64,000 nucleotides of DNA. It comes from Gelidibacter salicanalis. Lineage in GTDB: Bacteria; Bacteroidota; Bacteroidia; Flavobacteriales; Flavobacteriaceae. Shown here in pieces: positions 44,694 through 52,919 of the stretch. The notes below the pieces were generated by a model, which ran no database searches, was not told the origin of the DNA, and saw only the letters and a list, made by a program, of their open reading frames with translations. Made by a program: the position numbers and the translations under genes. The stretch is taken from positions 1-64,000 of the forward strand of contig NZ_JAEHJZ010000029.1 of assembly GCF_016469035.1 (NCBI RefSeq), written 5' to 3'. Within the stretch, counting starts at the first letter, position 1. The number at the start of each line of letters is the position of its first letter.

Positions 44694-46121
44694 CTAAACC
44701 AAACGAAAACTGTCAATTCTATCCGGACTGAAATCTCGATACTCTTTTAAGTAAGCTTTCATCGCAGCCACGGCTTTTTGATCATGAGCTTTCCGATTCT
44801 TACCGTATTTTTTGGACACCCCTTGTGTAGTTACAAAGCTTACTGTATACGACTTGGTCATATCAAGATGTGCTCCGTTGTAAAAAATCTCTTGAATCCG
44901 ATGCCCATTAGGGTTTTCAATCCGCATGTTAATTTGCAGTCCTAAAACCCGTTTGACATAGCCACCCATTTGCCCGAACGGATCCTTGCAAAACGTCCGT
45001 TCCAAATTTTCTTCTAACATTTGCTTGATTTCTGCACCAGTCAACACAACGGTAGACACTGGTGGATTCATTGGCGTGATATTGTAGAGATCATTCTCTG
45101 TAATGTCTCCTATTCCAATTGGCGCTCCATAACGCCATCCGTTGGAAAATGCAATCTCCGTGTTAGTAGCATGAGCGATGGCCTTCAACAGAAAATTATC
45201 CATGGTGGAGTTGATGGTATTGTACCGATGTAAAACAGTATCTGTACGACCTAACACCACCGTTCTTATAGCTTTATAAGGCTCCAGAGCCTTCTCTACC
45301 AAAATCTCTACGGCAGCACTTTTAGGAATTGAACTGTCAATTTTTATAAGTTCATAATTGGAATTTTTAATTTTATTCTCTTTAATCTCAAGACTGAATT
45401 TGCCCATAAATGCACCATGGCAACCACATTGAACAATCTGTGCGCCGTTGATCTCTATAGGGCTGTAAATTCGGTTGTGGGTATGTGCACTCAAACAAAT
45501 GTCAATACCCTCTACTTGTTTTAAAAGTTCCACATCTTGAGGAAATCCGTTATGAGAAAGCAACACAATTACATCTGCGCCATCTGATTTTAGTTGTTGG
45601 ACATATTTTGGAACCTCCTCAACACCAGATGTAAATTTGAGCCCCCCACCCATCTTCTCGGGCATGACCTTATCTACAATCATCGCACAAACACCGATCA
45701 CGCCTATTTTAACGCCTTCTTTTTCATAGAGTGCTGTAGGTTGCAAAAAATTGGAGCCATTCTCTTTGTACACATTGCAACCCAAAATTGGAAACTTCAA
45801 TTGGTTGTTAATCTGCTGTAGTTGTTCGGGTCCATAACCAAAATCCCAATGGCCAACCCAGGCATCGGGTTGTAGTGCATTTAAAATTGGAATAATGGCT
45901 TCTCCCTTTGAATCAACCAAGGGTTTGGTGCCATGTAAGGTATCACCACCATCAAATAAAAGCGTATTCGGGTTTTCTTTTCTAATAGTTTCCACCAATC
46001 CTGCAATATGGGCGTACCCGCCCGCCGTTTGTACCACTTCGCCCGATGCGTCGTAAAACAATTCCGAATGTGGCGCTAAGTAACCGTGGACGTCGTTTAT
46101 GAATAAGATGTTCAGTTTCAT
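44694..46121 (-). CDS. SoxB-like metallophosphatase/5'-nucleotidase family protein (no signal)
   Basis: The ATG at 46119-46121 (MKLNILFINDVHGYL) gives 475 residues and no signal peptide. The metallophosphatase domain shows INDVHGYL, FDGGDTLHG near residue 58, VGHWDFGYG near 84 where a W replaces the histidine of the common GNHE motif, LLSHNGFPQD near 189 and SAHTHNRI near 207. The C-terminal nucleotidase-like domain has SNGWRYGAPIG and KDPFGQMGGYVKRVLG. The GHW variant and the QMGG block recall SoxB, the thiosulfohydrolase of the Sox pathway, more than ordinary UshA. A SoxB is normally periplasmic, so absence of an export signal is odd. It is the last gene of the minus-strand group. Confidence 0.82.
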   Translation of the reverse strand: MKLNILFINDVHGYLAPHSELFYDASGEVVQTAGGYAHIAGLVETIRKENPNTLLFDGGDTLHGTKPLVDSKGEAIIPILNALQPDAWVGHWDFGYGPEQLQQINNQLKFPILGCNVYKENGSNFLQPTALYEKEGVKIGVIGVCAMIVDKVMPEKMGGGLKFTSGVEEVPKYVQQLKSDGADVIVLLSHNGFPQDVELLKQVEGIDICLSAHTHNRIYSPIEINGAQIVQCGCHGAFMGKFSLEIKENKIKNSNYELIKIDSSIPKSAAVEILVEKALEPYKAIRTVVLGRTDTVLHRYNTINSTMDNFLLKAIAHATNTEIAFSNGWRYGAPIGIGDITENDLYNITPMNPPVSTVVLTGAEIKQMLEENLERTFCKDPFGQMGGYVKRVLGLQINMRIENPNGHRIQEIFYNGAHLDMTKSYTVSFVTTQGVSKKYGKNRKAHDQKAVAAMKAYLKEYRDFSPDRIDSFRLV

Positions 46122-46224
46122 ACCTTTAATGTGTTTCTTACTTGTAAGTTCCAATAAATTTGTGATGATTCCTAAAAGGGATAATACTCTGATTTGAATT
46201 TATCATCCCTTTTTAGAATGTATG

Positions 46225-46860
46225 CTATTTCAAACTCTTTAAAAAGTCTTTGAACTCTGAGTTGCTATAATCTGCCATGCCTTTATGGGTCAATGCCAAG
46301 TTACCTGCAGCATCAATCACATAAGTAGTCGGAATTGCCGAGGATTGGTACATTGGTGGCAAGTTACTCGCCGGGGCATAAATTGGCAGATTGTAACCTT
46401 TGCGTTTGTCAAAGGCTTTGGCCAATTCAAAATCCTGATCCAAGGACAGAATTACAAAAGCCACCTCATCACCCATCTCTTCGTGTAATTTATCGATGCT
46501 TGGCATTTCTGCAATACACGGTGGACACCAAGTGGCCCAAAAGTTCATAAAAATAACCTTGCCTTTCAAATCTGCAAGAGATGTGATGTTTCCGTCCCTA
46601 TCCATTAATTTAAGACTAAAATCAGCTTTAGTTGCTGCTGGTAAAGTTGTAGCCTCACTACTGGAATTATCTGCATGTCGCACTTCAGTTATGTCCTTGA
46701 CATCAGGATTCATCAATCCGGTGGCCAATAGTCCGCGTTGCGCAAAACCAATCACTTCTGTATGTAAGCCTGTTGCATAAAGCGCAATGGCTATAACGGC
46801 AAAAATGCCGTATTGAATCCAAGTTCTCTTCGCGTTTTTATCGTTCTTATCTTTTTTCAT
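46225..46860 (-). CDS. TlpA-like thioredoxin-fold reductase
   Basis: The 211-residue protein has one N-terminal membrane anchor (about 14-33, WIQYGIFAVIAIALYATG) and a periplasmic TlpA/ResA-type domain. The active site WATWCPPC lies near residue 112, followed by the cis-proline segment SSAIPTTYVIDAAGNL near 168. Such proteins keep cysteines or haem sites reduced, or pass electrons to exported sulfur enzymes. It sits between the two SoxB-like genes, 12 bp after the first, which suggests it services them or the haem lipoprotein. Confidence 0.9.
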   Translation of the reverse strand: MKKDKNDKNAKRTWIQYGIFAVIAIALYATGLHTEVIGFAQRGLLATGLMNPDVKDITEVRHADNSSSEATTLPAATKADFSLKLMDRDGNITSLADLKGKVIFMNFWATWCPPCIAEMPSIDKLHEEMGDEVAFVILSLDQDFELAKAFDKRKGYNLPIYAPASNLPPMYQSSAIPTTYVIDAAGNLALTHKGMADYSNSEFKDFLKSLK

Positions 46861-46872
46861 ATGATTTATTTT

Positions 46873-48531
46873 TTATTCAAATTTATATGCCGACCCGGGT
46901 ACGGTTGAAAACGAATACGTGCCTAAATATTCACAGTACGCTCTCCCTTCTAATGTTGGTGATACTGGCGAATTTTTCTGAAGGTACTCTTCTACAGCCT
47001 CATGAATCGTGTAATCCTTTACCTCTACATCCTTAACGTTAGGCATCCTACATAAATTATCGAGTGGATCACCAGGACGCACACAGGCAGAAACCGTGTA
47101 ATAGTCATCATCCTTCATTTCTTCACCTTTAACGATGACACTGGAAATTCGGTGCCCTCTCTCGTTTTGACTGCTAAAACTGACTTTCATTCCTGAAAAT
47201 CGCACTAACCAGCCCCCAAAACGTTCCGTTGGATTCTGAGAAAACGCATTGTGCATTTCTTTTTCCAACCAATCCTTAATCTGTTTCCCTGTAGCTCTTC
47301 CGGTTTTTACAGGTTCATTCACTGGCAGTAAATTCCATAGATTAGCTCTTGTGATTGCCGCGGGATTGCCGTCTTCAGGCACAATCGGGTTCCCAAATCT
47401 AAATCCGTTGGAAATGGCGATATCCGCACCTGTTTTCCAACGCGCGGCATCGGTAATCATATTGTCCATTGGGTTTTCAACCGTTAAATATCTATAAATT
47501 GGTGTGCTTGTATGGCCGACCACCGTTTCCAAATAGTCTTTATAGGGCGCTTTTTCTTCGTCAATTAAGGCTTGTAAGGTTTCATCGGCTTTATAAACTT
47601 CAGGATCGACATCCATCAATTCATAATCATCACCGACTAATTTACCGTCAACAAAATGTAAGGTTAACTTCCCTACAAAGGAACCGAAGGCACCGGGCTC
47701 CGTAACTTTAGCATATTTCCCTACGATTAATTCGCGGACGCGCTCATGCGTATCGTTACCCAATATATAATCGACATTTTCAGCAATAGGATTACTGGCC
47801 AGCTCCACTTGTTTAAAAATCCCGATATGCGTCACCAAAAAGAGCACATTAACCTCCTCATTGATTTTAAAGGCGTCGATCATGGTTTTCAAGTCAGCAT
47901 CCAATCCGCTAAAGCCAATCCCTTCACTAAAAATAGGATTTTGTCGCACAGGTACATCAGGATCATTAATGCCAACAAAGCCAATACGCACACCTTCAAT
48001 TTCTTTCACCCAAGAGGCTGGAAATAGTGGTTCTTCGTTAGCTTCGTGATACATGTTTTGAACGATAACTTCTGTCCCGTAGTCTTGCATTACATTCATC
48101 ATAATGTCTTTGCCGTAAACCACTTCCCAATTACCGGGTATAATGACATCATACCCCATATTCTTAATAATATTGGGCATCACTTTCCCTTCAGATAAGG
48201 CGGTATAGCCACTCCCCTGAATTAAATCCCCTCCATCCACAATAATAGTGCGGTTAGGATTTTTTTGCCGTTCTTGGTCGAAAAGCGTTTTAATATTTGC
48301 CAGTCCGCCCCTATTTTTAAAGACGACTTGATCATTCTCCCAAAATAATTCAGGATGTGTATCCAACTGTCCGTGAATATCGGCTGTTTGCAGGATGGTA
48401 ATGCTCAAGGTGTCCTTCGCTATTACATTACTTGCCACTGCGTTGGAGGCTTCCGTTTTACAAGCTACTGTTACCATTAGTATTACAATAAGTGCCGCCG
48501 ATTTCAATAGTGTTTTTTTAAATGTTTTCAT
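46873..48531 (-). CDS. SoxB-like metallophosphatase lipoprotein
   Basis: The 552-residue protein has a lipoprotein signal (lipobox VTVAC, C24) and so acts in the periplasm. Metallophosphatase motifs are LQTADIHGQL, VDGGDLIQGSG near residue 100, PGNWEVVYGKD near 137, LVTHIGIFKQ and GNDTHERV near 262. The nucleotidase-like domain has SNGFRFGNPI and NAFSQNPTERFGGWLVRFSG. GNWE replaces GNHE, as in SoxB-type relatives. It resembles its smaller neighbour at 44694 throughout, so the two are paralogues. It lies 2 bp behind the DsrE gene. Thiosulfohydrolase, nucleotidase or polysulfide-related activity cannot be decided here. Confidence 0.85.
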   Translation of the reverse strand: MKTFKKTLLKSAALIVILMVTVACKTEASNAVASNVIAKDTLSITILQTADIHGQLDTHPELFWENDQVVFKNRGGLANIKTLFDQERQKNPNRTIIVDGGDLIQGSGYTALSEGKVMPNIIKNMGYDVIIPGNWEVVYGKDIMMNVMQDYGTEVIVQNMYHEANEEPLFPASWVKEIEGVRIGFVGINDPDVPVRQNPIFSEGIGFSGLDADLKTMIDAFKINEEVNVLFLVTHIGIFKQVELASNPIAENVDYILGNDTHERVRELIVGKYAKVTEPGAFGSFVGKLTLHFVDGKLVGDDYELMDVDPEVYKADETLQALIDEEKAPYKDYLETVVGHTSTPIYRYLTVENPMDNMITDAARWKTGADIAISNGFRFGNPIVPEDGNPAAITRANLWNLLPVNEPVKTGRATGKQIKDWLEKEMHNAFSQNPTERFGGWLVRFSGMKVSFSSQNERGHRISSVIVKGEEMKDDDYYTVSACVRPGDPLDNLCRMPNVKDVEVKDYTIHEAVEEYLQKNSPVSPTLEGRAYCEYLGTYSFSTVPGSAYKFE

Positions 48532-48533
48532 AA

Positions 48534-48956
48534 TTAGAGACTAAGGCTTTTATATCCCTTCTTCTGGAGTTGGAAATTATACAGAATACCATTTTCTACG
48601 GTGGTCATTTTACTTGGGACCTTGGTTTTATCAACTTTAAATTTATTCAGCGAAAAACCACAGGCTACTAATTGTACCCCTGCTTTTTCAGCCTTTTCAA
48701 TAAAGGTATTGATCTTTTCAGGATCAGTAATATCACCTATTTCCTTCCCACATATAATGACTTGAAAATCGCCAAATGCATCGCATTCTTCAGCTTTTAG
48801 CGCCTCAGCCGTTAAAATAATGGGTTGTAATTGTGCTACCTTTTTGGTAAGTACCACGTAGTTATTTTTGCCGTTTGTAACATCTTGTGCAGTCATATGA
48901 TTTGTTGTAACTAATGTGAGTATAAAAAATAGGGAACTAAAAATGTATGTTTTCAT
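48534..48956 (-). CDS. Exported DsrE family protein
   Basis: The 140-residue protein begins with a signal peptide ending near MTAQ. The remainder is a DsrE/DsrF-like fold: NYVVLTKKVAQLQPIILTAE, FGDFQVIICGKEIGDI, and the candidate catalytic C99 in VQLVACGFSLNKF. DsrE-like proteins carry sulfur as cysteine persulfide between enzymes. Periplasmic versions are known in Bacteroidota. It lies 6 bp after DoxX and 2 bp before the SoxB-like lipoprotein, so it is probably the sulfur carrier of this operon. Confidence 0.88.
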   Translation of the reverse strand: MKTYIFSSLFFILTLVTTNHMTAQDVTNGKNNYVVLTKKVAQLQPIILTAEALKAEECDAFGDFQVIICGKEIGDITDPEKINTFIEKAEKAGVQLVACGFSLNKFKVDKTKVPSKMTTVENGILYNFQLQKKGYKSLSL

Positions 48957-48962
48957 AAGTAT

Positions 48963-49361
48963 TTATTTTAAAAGTTTATCAGTGTCGTTCAGTATAAAAA
49001 AAAGAAGTCCACCTAAAATTGCAATGTTTTTAAATAAAGGGCCGAGTGTTGTGATCTGTCCCACTTGAACCGTTAAAGAGATGGGAATTAAAATAGCCAT
49101 CAAAATGATTGCCGCCCATTTGGTTTTATATCCTATAAGGAATAAAAATCCGGCGCCCAGCATGGCAATACCTGACAGAATGATAAGCCATTGCGGTTCG
49201 CCAAAAAAATGTGCGATGCCTTTAAAGCTTGCCTGCTCTATGCGTTGTGCCGTTTTTTCTACGTGTATCAGGTGATTAAACCCTGCGACCAGAAATATGC
49301 CGCTGACCATAATGCGTAATACCTGTATAGAACGGCGACTGATTGAAATGTGTGTCGACAT
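48963..49361 (-). CDS. DoxX family membrane protein
   Basis: The 132-residue protein has four membrane helices in the DoxX arrangement: VLRIMVSGIFLVAGFNHL, then WLIILSGIAMLGAGFLFLIG and a basic turn KTKWAAI. DoxX/DoxD proteins are linked to thiosulfate:quinone oxidoreductase and to redox stress in several lineages. It lies 6 bp before the DsrE gene and 121 bp after the small membrane protein gene. A role in passing electrons from sulfur oxidation to the quinone pool is inferred from context. Confidence 0.87.
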   Translation of the reverse strand: MSTHISISRRSIQVLRIMVSGIFLVAGFNHLIHVEKTAQRIEQASFKGIAHFFGEPQWLIILSGIAMLGAGFLFLIGYKTKWAAIILMAILIPISLTVQVGQITTLGPLFKNIAILGGLLFFILNDTDKLLK

Positions 49362-49482
49362 TAATTGAATGTATAAAAGAGATTGATGGATGTGGCGTGT
49401 AGGTATTATAGTTTATTTCAGTGTATTTTGAAATAAGAAAATGACGGGAGTACACACCCAATAAGATTTCAGAGATAAGAAA

Positions 49483-49863
49483 TTATGCCCAGCGTGGTGG
49501 TGGAGAAACGCTTTCTAAATAGCGATAATTTAATTTTGAAGGCAGATGATCATCCAACACTCTTATGTGATCTGAATGATTGATATGCCATGATAGCAAT
49601 TCTAAATGAAACGATGTTGTACACTGTCCACTTAAGCTTAACATCTCTTTGGAACTATCTTGATCCTGATCTGAGAAATTTTGTTTTTTTGAACTGGAAT
49701 CTGAGTCAACATGCTTTTTACAAAACGGATTTACAAAGGTGATATCATTACCACTCAACAATGTGTTAAGTGCGTGTGCATCTATGGCAACAAATTTTGC
49801 CATAAATATAAATGTTAAGAGGAGCGCTATGTAAGTTTTAGGTTTCAAAGATCTTACAAACAT
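49483..49863 (-). CDS. Small exported protein with C-terminal SPPPRWA
   Basis: The 126-residue protein has one hydrophobic leader (about 11-30), a cysteine in FVNPFCKKHV, a serine-rich middle and the ending LESVSPPPRWA. Small proteins with a similar SPPPRA-like tail are frequent in Flavobacteriaceae, often beside metal-handling or outer-membrane genes. I do not recognise a characterised family. It is the first gene of the minus-strand sulfur operon, and the GTAACCTTTGTTAC palindrome lies 24 bp before its start. Confidence 0.65.
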   Translation of the reverse strand: MFVRSLKPKTYIALLLTFIFMAKFVAIDAHALNTLLSGNDITFVNPFCKKHVDSDSSSKKQNFSDQDQDSSKEMLSLSGQCTTSFHLELLSWHINHSDHIRVLDDHLPSKLNYRYLESVSPPPRWA

Positions 49864-49886
49864 AGGGGAAACAAACCCGTTTTTAT

Positions 49887-49900
49887 GTAACCTTTGTTAC
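49887..49900 (-). promoter_or_regulatory. GTAACCTTTGTTAC, probable Crp/Fnr operator
   Basis: The half-sites GTAAC and GTTAC are separated by four bases, exactly as in the palindrome behind the Crp/Fnr gene at 39719. The site is 24-37 bp upstream of the first start codon of the minus-strand operon, so regulation by the Crp/Fnr protein encoded 10 kb away is likely. Confidence 0.65.
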
Positions 49901-49981
49901 TCAGGTCTGTTAAAGTCGTATTAAAAAACATGTTTCGTTTGAGTCTTACGCACTAAAATATCACACTAAAATTTCAGAGTC

Positions 49982-52006
49982 CTATTGCGGATAAATGACC
50001 ATTTTACTCATATGTGGAAAAGACCTTTCAAGTCGTTGCGGAATTTTGTCCAATTGCCCGAAATGGGAAATATAACCGCGTCTTGATGATACCAAGATAA
50101 TGATATCCGTATCTCCTATATTTTCAGTGAGCTTCATAAAATGATCCCAATCATTAAAATGTGAATAATTTAGATTTAGGGTCACCTTATGCTCTTTTGA
50201 AAATTTCAAGATGGCTTGGTGCGTTTCTGCAGTACTATGTAGTTCTATAGGAACGGATAGCTCAATAGATAATTTTGCTATTTTATGTAACCAAATCGCA
50301 AAACCCTCTTCAAACTCAGCATTTGGAGGAATGATCAAGATTAATTTTTTATGATTGACCAGCGGTATTTGAAAATCGCAGATAAAGAGGGTTTTCTCAG
50401 TATTTTGTAAAATACTTTCCATTTTATCCCCTATTAACTTCTCCAAAAACCCTGTTTTTTGCGGCCAACCCAATAAAATGATATCGGCCATAATCTCTTT
50501 AGCTGCTCGCGAAATACCGCTGGCCGCATTAAAATCGATAGTTGCCATAATAGTCGCATTGGTATCAGAAGCAGTGGCTTCATTGATATAATTTTCCAAG
50601 CCTTCCTTAGCTTTAATTATGGTTTTTTCAGCCTCCTTGGTATTAGGAACTACCGTCAATATAGACAAAGGGTTGTTTGACTTTTTCTCTTTTATTAGAA
50701 CTGCAAAGTCGAGCACCTTATCAATATTCACCAAATTAGCAATTGGGATAAGTATGTTTTCCTTATTAGCTCTGTAAGACAAATGCAGACTTTCTTCGTC
50801 ATCCACGTTTCGAATGATCAATTTAGCAGCACTTTCCGTCGCAAAGGATGCAATGACGCAGGTAACTAGTATGAGAATAACAGTACCATTTAAAATATTG
50901 GCATCCAAGATCCCCGCTTTATAACCTACTAAAATCACCGCCAAGGTCGCTGCAGCATGAGCACTACTTAACCCGAAAATTAATTTGCGTTGCCCTCTAG
51001 AGAATCTAAAAATGATTTGGGTGATCCATGCCGCCATCCATTTTCCGAAAATAGCCACAAAGGTTAAGGTTCCGGCAATAATCAAGGCCATAGGTCCGCT
51101 TAAAATGACGCTGACGTCTACGATCATTCCCACACTAATTAGAAAAAACGGAATGAACAGTGAGTTTCCTATAAATCCAATACGATTCATCAAGGCTGAA
51201 GAATGTGGAATAAGTTTATTAAGCGCCAAACCAGCAACGAAGGCTCCAATAATCGATTCAAGACCAGCCAATTCTGCCAAAAACGCCGAGAAAAACACGA
51301 CAGACAATACAAAAATATAATGCGAATGTTTTTCACTCTCCAATTTCCTAAAAAACCATTTTGCGATTTTCGGGATGACTAAGAACATAAACGCCGAAAA
51401 CAACACTAGGGAGATTCCCAAACGCATCCAGAAGTCGATGGTCAATCCGCCTTGGTGAGACCCCAAAATCACAGCCAACAAAACCAATACCGCAGTATCT
51501 GTTAAAATAGTGCCCCCAACGGTTACCGCAACCGCTATATTTTTAGAAAGTCCTAATTTGCTCACTATTGGATAAGTTACTAAAGTGTGGGTGGCAAACA
51601 TGCTCGAGGTGAGCAAACTGGCGTTAAAATCAAAGCCCAGAATATAATAACAAACGGGAAATCCAATACTTATCGGAATGGTAAAGGTTAGAAAGCCGAA
51701 TAAGAGACTCTTATTCCGGTTAGCTTTAAATTCGTTAAGATCCAATTCCAACCCCGCAATAAACATAATATAGAGTAATCCAATGGTCGAAAACACGTCT
51801 ACAAACAGACTCTTTTCTAAAATGTTCAACCCTGCAGGACCGATAATAATTCCAGAAACAATCAATCCTATAATTCCAGGAATGCGTATTCTGTGAAGCA
51901 CTATGGGTGCTAACAGAATGATAAAAAGAATCAATGAGAAAATCAACACCGGATTATGGAGTGGCAACTGAAATTCTTCTATAAGTTGATTAATGATGGT
52001 ATCCAT
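49982..52006 (-). CDS. CPA2 cation:proton antiporter with Usp-like C-terminal domain
   Basis: I start at the ATG at 52004-52006 (MDTIINQLIEEFQLP), giving 674 residues. About 12 membrane helices form a Na+(K+)/H+ exchanger of the KefB/CPA2 type: RIPGIIGLIVSGIIIGPAGL near residue 38, ELDLNEFKANR near 87, and the GGTILTDTAVLVLLAVILG segment near 161 with the transport-site acidic residue. After the membrane part (about 400 on), two Usp-like alpha/beta domains follow (IADIILLGWPQKTG, DTDIIILVSSRRGY), as in several flavobacterial antiporters. A role in pH or potassium control is general for the family. It ends 118 bp from the sulfur operon's first gene. Confidence 0.9.
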   Translation of the reverse strand: MDTIINQLIEEFQLPLHNPVLIFSLILFIILLAPIVLHRIRIPGIIGLIVSGIIIGPAGLNILEKSLFVDVFSTIGLLYIMFIAGLELDLNEFKANRNKSLLFGFLTFTIPISIGFPVCYYILGFDFNASLLTSSMFATHTLVTYPIVSKLGLSKNIAVAVTVGGTILTDTAVLVLLAVILGSHQGGLTIDFWMRLGISLVLFSAFMFLVIPKIAKWFFRKLESEKHSHYIFVLSVVFFSAFLAELAGLESIIGAFVAGLALNKLIPHSSALMNRIGFIGNSLFIPFFLISVGMIVDVSVILSGPMALIIAGTLTFVAIFGKWMAAWITQIIFRFSRGQRKLIFGLSSAHAAATLAVILVGYKAGILDANILNGTVILILVTCVIASFATESAAKLIIRNVDDEESLHLSYRANKENILIPIANLVNIDKVLDFAVLIKEKKSNNPLSILTVVPNTKEAEKTIIKAKEGLENYINEATASDTNATIMATIDFNAASGISRAAKEIMADIILLGWPQKTGFLEKLIGDKMESILQNTEKTLFICDFQIPLVNHKKLILIIPPNAEFEEGFAIWLHKIAKLSIELSVPIELHSTAETHQAILKFSKEHKVTLNLNYSHFNDWDHFMKLTENIGDTDIIILVSSRRGYISHFGQLDKIPQRLERSFPHMSKMVIYPQ

Positions 52007-52272
52007 AGTGTCTCTAAAGCTTAAAGGATTACACTGCAACAGTTGCTAAACCAATGCAAAGTGGAAAATTATCTAGCAAACATAATAAAAAGATTGGCAC
52101 ACTTATTTAACAATTACAAGGTGTGACGTTAAATTTTTAAATAATATCTACTCATTTTTAAAATACATCAGTCAAAAAGATAATCAGCTTTTTGGTAAAT
52201 CCTCCAAAACCTGCAATTATATACTAAATGCTAGATAGTTACAAAATACTAAAATCATAAGATTATTTTTTG

Positions 52273-52296
52273 TATATTTGTTAACCATATGGTTAA
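52273..52296 (+). promoter_or_regulatory. TetR gene promoter with overlapping palindromic operator
   Basis: TATATTTG (52273-52280) matches the Bacteroidota -7 box TAnnTTTG. It is followed at once by the perfect palindrome TTAACCATATGGTTAA (52281-52296), which lies over the expected start of transcription and 14 bp before the TetR ATG. Repression of the efflux operon by the TetR protein at this site is likely. Confidence 0.7.
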
Positions 52297-52309
52297 ACTT
52301 GTTAGTTAA

Positions 52310-52915
52310 ATGAAAAAAGAAGAAACAGCGGAACATTTAATTTTGGACGCAGCTAAGGACATATTTCAATCCAAAGGCATGGACGGCGCCAGAATGCAGG
52401 AGATAGCCGATAAAGCTGGAATCAATAAGGCAATGCTTCATTATTATTACAGAAGTAAACAATTGCTTTTTGAAGCCGTTTTTAAGAATGCCTTTTCACT
52501 CTTGGCACCACAGTTAAATACGATATTAAACGACGACTCTTCTATTGAAGATAAAGTCAGAAAATTTACAACAGATTATACGGCGTTCATGATGAAGCAT
52601 CCGTATCTACCAAATTTCATTATCAATGAACTGAACAGAAATGAAGATTTCATTTTAAAACTAAAGGAGAATACCGGATTTCCAAACCTGGAAAAGTTTA
52701 AAGCTCAAGTTAATACTGAAATTAAAGCCGGAGTTTTAAAGCCTATTGATGCTGACCAATTATTCGTTAACATATTAGCGCTCAATATCTTTCCGTTTTT
52801 AGGCAAACCGTTAGTTAAAGCGCTTACCAAAAAAGATGAACTGTCTTACGCTGCATTTGTAGAAAGCAGAAAGACTGAGGTCGCCAATTTTATAATCCAT
52901 TCCATAAAGAAGTAA
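52310..52915 (+). CDS. TetR/AcrR family repressor
   Basis: The 201-residue protein has an N-terminal TetR helix-turn-helix (AEHLILDAAKDIFQSKG, then MQEIADKAGINKAMLHYYY with the typical HYYYRSK recognition helix). The all-helical ligand-binding half has the variable sequence of drug-sensing members. It lies 4 bp before the TolC gene, so it is the first gene of the efflux operon and probably represses it through the palindrome upstream. The inducer is unknown. Confidence 0.92.
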   Translation: MKKEETAEHLILDAAKDIFQSKGMDGARMQEIADKAGINKAMLHYYYRSKQLLFEAVFKNAFSLLAPQLNTILNDDSSIEDKVRKFTTDYTAFMMKHPYLPNFIINELNRNEDFILKLKENTGFPNLEKFKAQVNTEIKAGVLKPIDADQLFVNILALNIFPFLGKPLVKALTKKDELSYAAFVESRKTEVANFIIHSIKK

Positions 52916-52919
52916 CACC

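Noticed and set aside
44694-48531. Two plain 5'-nucleotidases of UshA type
   Set aside because: The GNHE motif is replaced by GHWD and GNWE, and the context is DsrE, DoxX and TlpA; SoxB-like is a better description, though not proven.
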